A stretch of 64,000 nucleotides of DNA from Selenomonadales bacterium (GTDB lineage: Bacteria; Bacillota; Negativicutes; Sporomusales; UBA7701). Made by a program: the position numbers and the translations under genes. The DNA lies in NCBI GenBank assembly GCA_029975165.1, contig JARKPR010000047.1, forward strand, positions 62,001 through 126,000. Reading direction: 5' to 3'. This document shows, one piece after another, positions 63,669-64,000 of the stretch. Under the pieces are notes generated by a model. The model saw nothing but the letters and a program-made list of their open reading frames with translations. It made no database searches and was not told the origin of the DNA. The stretch's first letter is position 1, and each line of letters begins with the position of its first letter.

Positions 63669-64000
63669 ATGAACATCACGCCATTCACCGCACTTGCCTG
63701 CCCACTGGACGGGCGACCATTGCGCAGCAACGGGACCGCATGGCGCTGTGCGGACGGCCACAGTTTTGACATCGCCAGCCAGGGCTACACCCATTTGCTG
63801 CCGGTCCAGAACAAACGCTCGCGCGACCCCGGCGACAGCAAGGAGATGGTTGCCGCCCGGCGGCGCTTCCTCGATGCTGGCCATTACCGGCCGATCGCCG
63901 AGGCGGCAACGCGTGCCGTCCTGGCGGATGCAGCCCCCGGCGCAACGATTCGCTGTCTCGATGCCGGTTGCGGCGAAGGCTACTATCTGCGCCAGCTTGC
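63669..64000 (+). CDS. RlmA-type 23S rRNA guanine methyltransferase (partial)
   Basis: The N-terminal 110 residues; the rest lies beyond the window. ALACPLDGRPLR...WRCADGHSFD is the small zinc-finger head, GYTHLLPVQNKRSRDPGDSKEMVAARRRFLDAGHYRPI is the diagnostic RlmA block (seen in pieces), and IRCLDAGCGEGYYLRQL opens the SAM-binding methyltransferase fold. RlmA methylates G745/G748 of 23S rRNA. The second zinc Cys of E. coli RlmA (CPLC) is Asp here (CPLD). The gene starts about 40 bases after tag. Confidence 0.85.
   Translation, partial: MNITPFTALACPLDGRPLRSNGTAWRCADGHSFDIASQGYTHLLPVQNKRSRDPGDSKEMVAARRRFLDAGHYRPIAEAATRAVLADAAPGATIRCLDAGCGEGYYLRQL

Overview
The window looks like two different bacteria joined in one contig. 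Bases 1 to about 38,000 read like a high-GC Negativicutes (Sporomusaceae-like, Firmicutes) chromosome: strong AGGAGG-type ribosome binding sites, rho-independent hairpins after most genes, a SAM-I (S-box) riboswitch, a lipobox-type solute-binding protein, a YedF selenium-metabolism protein, an ECF vitamin-type transporter and a complete citrate lyase operon. From about 39,200 to the end the content is betaproteobacterial (Rhodocyclales-like is my guess): the E. coli-type ArgG, an E. coli-type LexA box on a dinB operon, a GGDEF/EAL sensor, a hybrid histidine kinase with HPt domain, and a large ACR3/ArsDA arsenic operon. The transition falls between the panB-like gene (ends 37,801) and argG (39,263). 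It may lie inside the dctP-like gene, whose codon use changes part-way. An assembly chimera is the simplest reading; a large transfer cannot be excluded.

Left half, in order: a TctCBA-type tripartite tricarboxylate transporter operon carrying a creatinase/M24-fold protein and a Gfo/Idh/MocA oxidoreductase (1-4027, minus); a GT9 glycosyltransferase; an aldo/keto reductase plus alpha/beta hydrolase pair; a SAM-riboswitch-controlled aminotransferase; a nitroreductase; a MatC-like dicarboxylate carrier with a frameshifted small membrane ORF upstream; a DUF2157/GDYXXLXY membrane pair; a MarR regulator with a palindromic operator candidate; gamma-glutamyltransferase; a possible lipoprotein; an Asp/Glu racemase family protein; an old-yellow-enzyme/FadH-type flavoprotein; an ECF transporter (fused double ATPase, T and S components); a YihY membrane protein; an operon of molybdopterin oxidoreductase-citD-citE-citF-citC-citXG; yedF; an AlkA-like glycosylase; an NRAMP metal transporter; a LarA-like nickel-pincer enzyme; and a divergent PanB-like enzyme. 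The metabolic theme is anaerobic use of organic acids (tricarboxylates, dicarboxylates, citrate, lactate or other 2-hydroxyacids).

Junction: a TRAP-type solute receptor (dctP-like) with no dctQM partner genes beside it.

Right half: argG; a LexA-controlled unit of an unrecognised 61-residue protein and dinB; a MarR-small membrane protein-OFA/MFS transporter group, divergent from a cation:proton antiporter with a palindrome between them; a translationally coupled trio of a transglutaminase (Tgl)-like protein, a 36-residue membrane peptide and an acyltransferase-3 membrane protein; two adjacent large Cache-domain signalling proteins; and the operon arsR-arsC-acr3-arsN2-sigma-CMD-arsD-arsA-sigma, followed convergently by a redox-active thioredoxin-like protein and an ArsP-like permease. 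Tag glycosylase and the start of an RlmA-type rRNA methyltransferase close the window. I saw no tRNA, rRNA, CRISPR array or insertion sequence.
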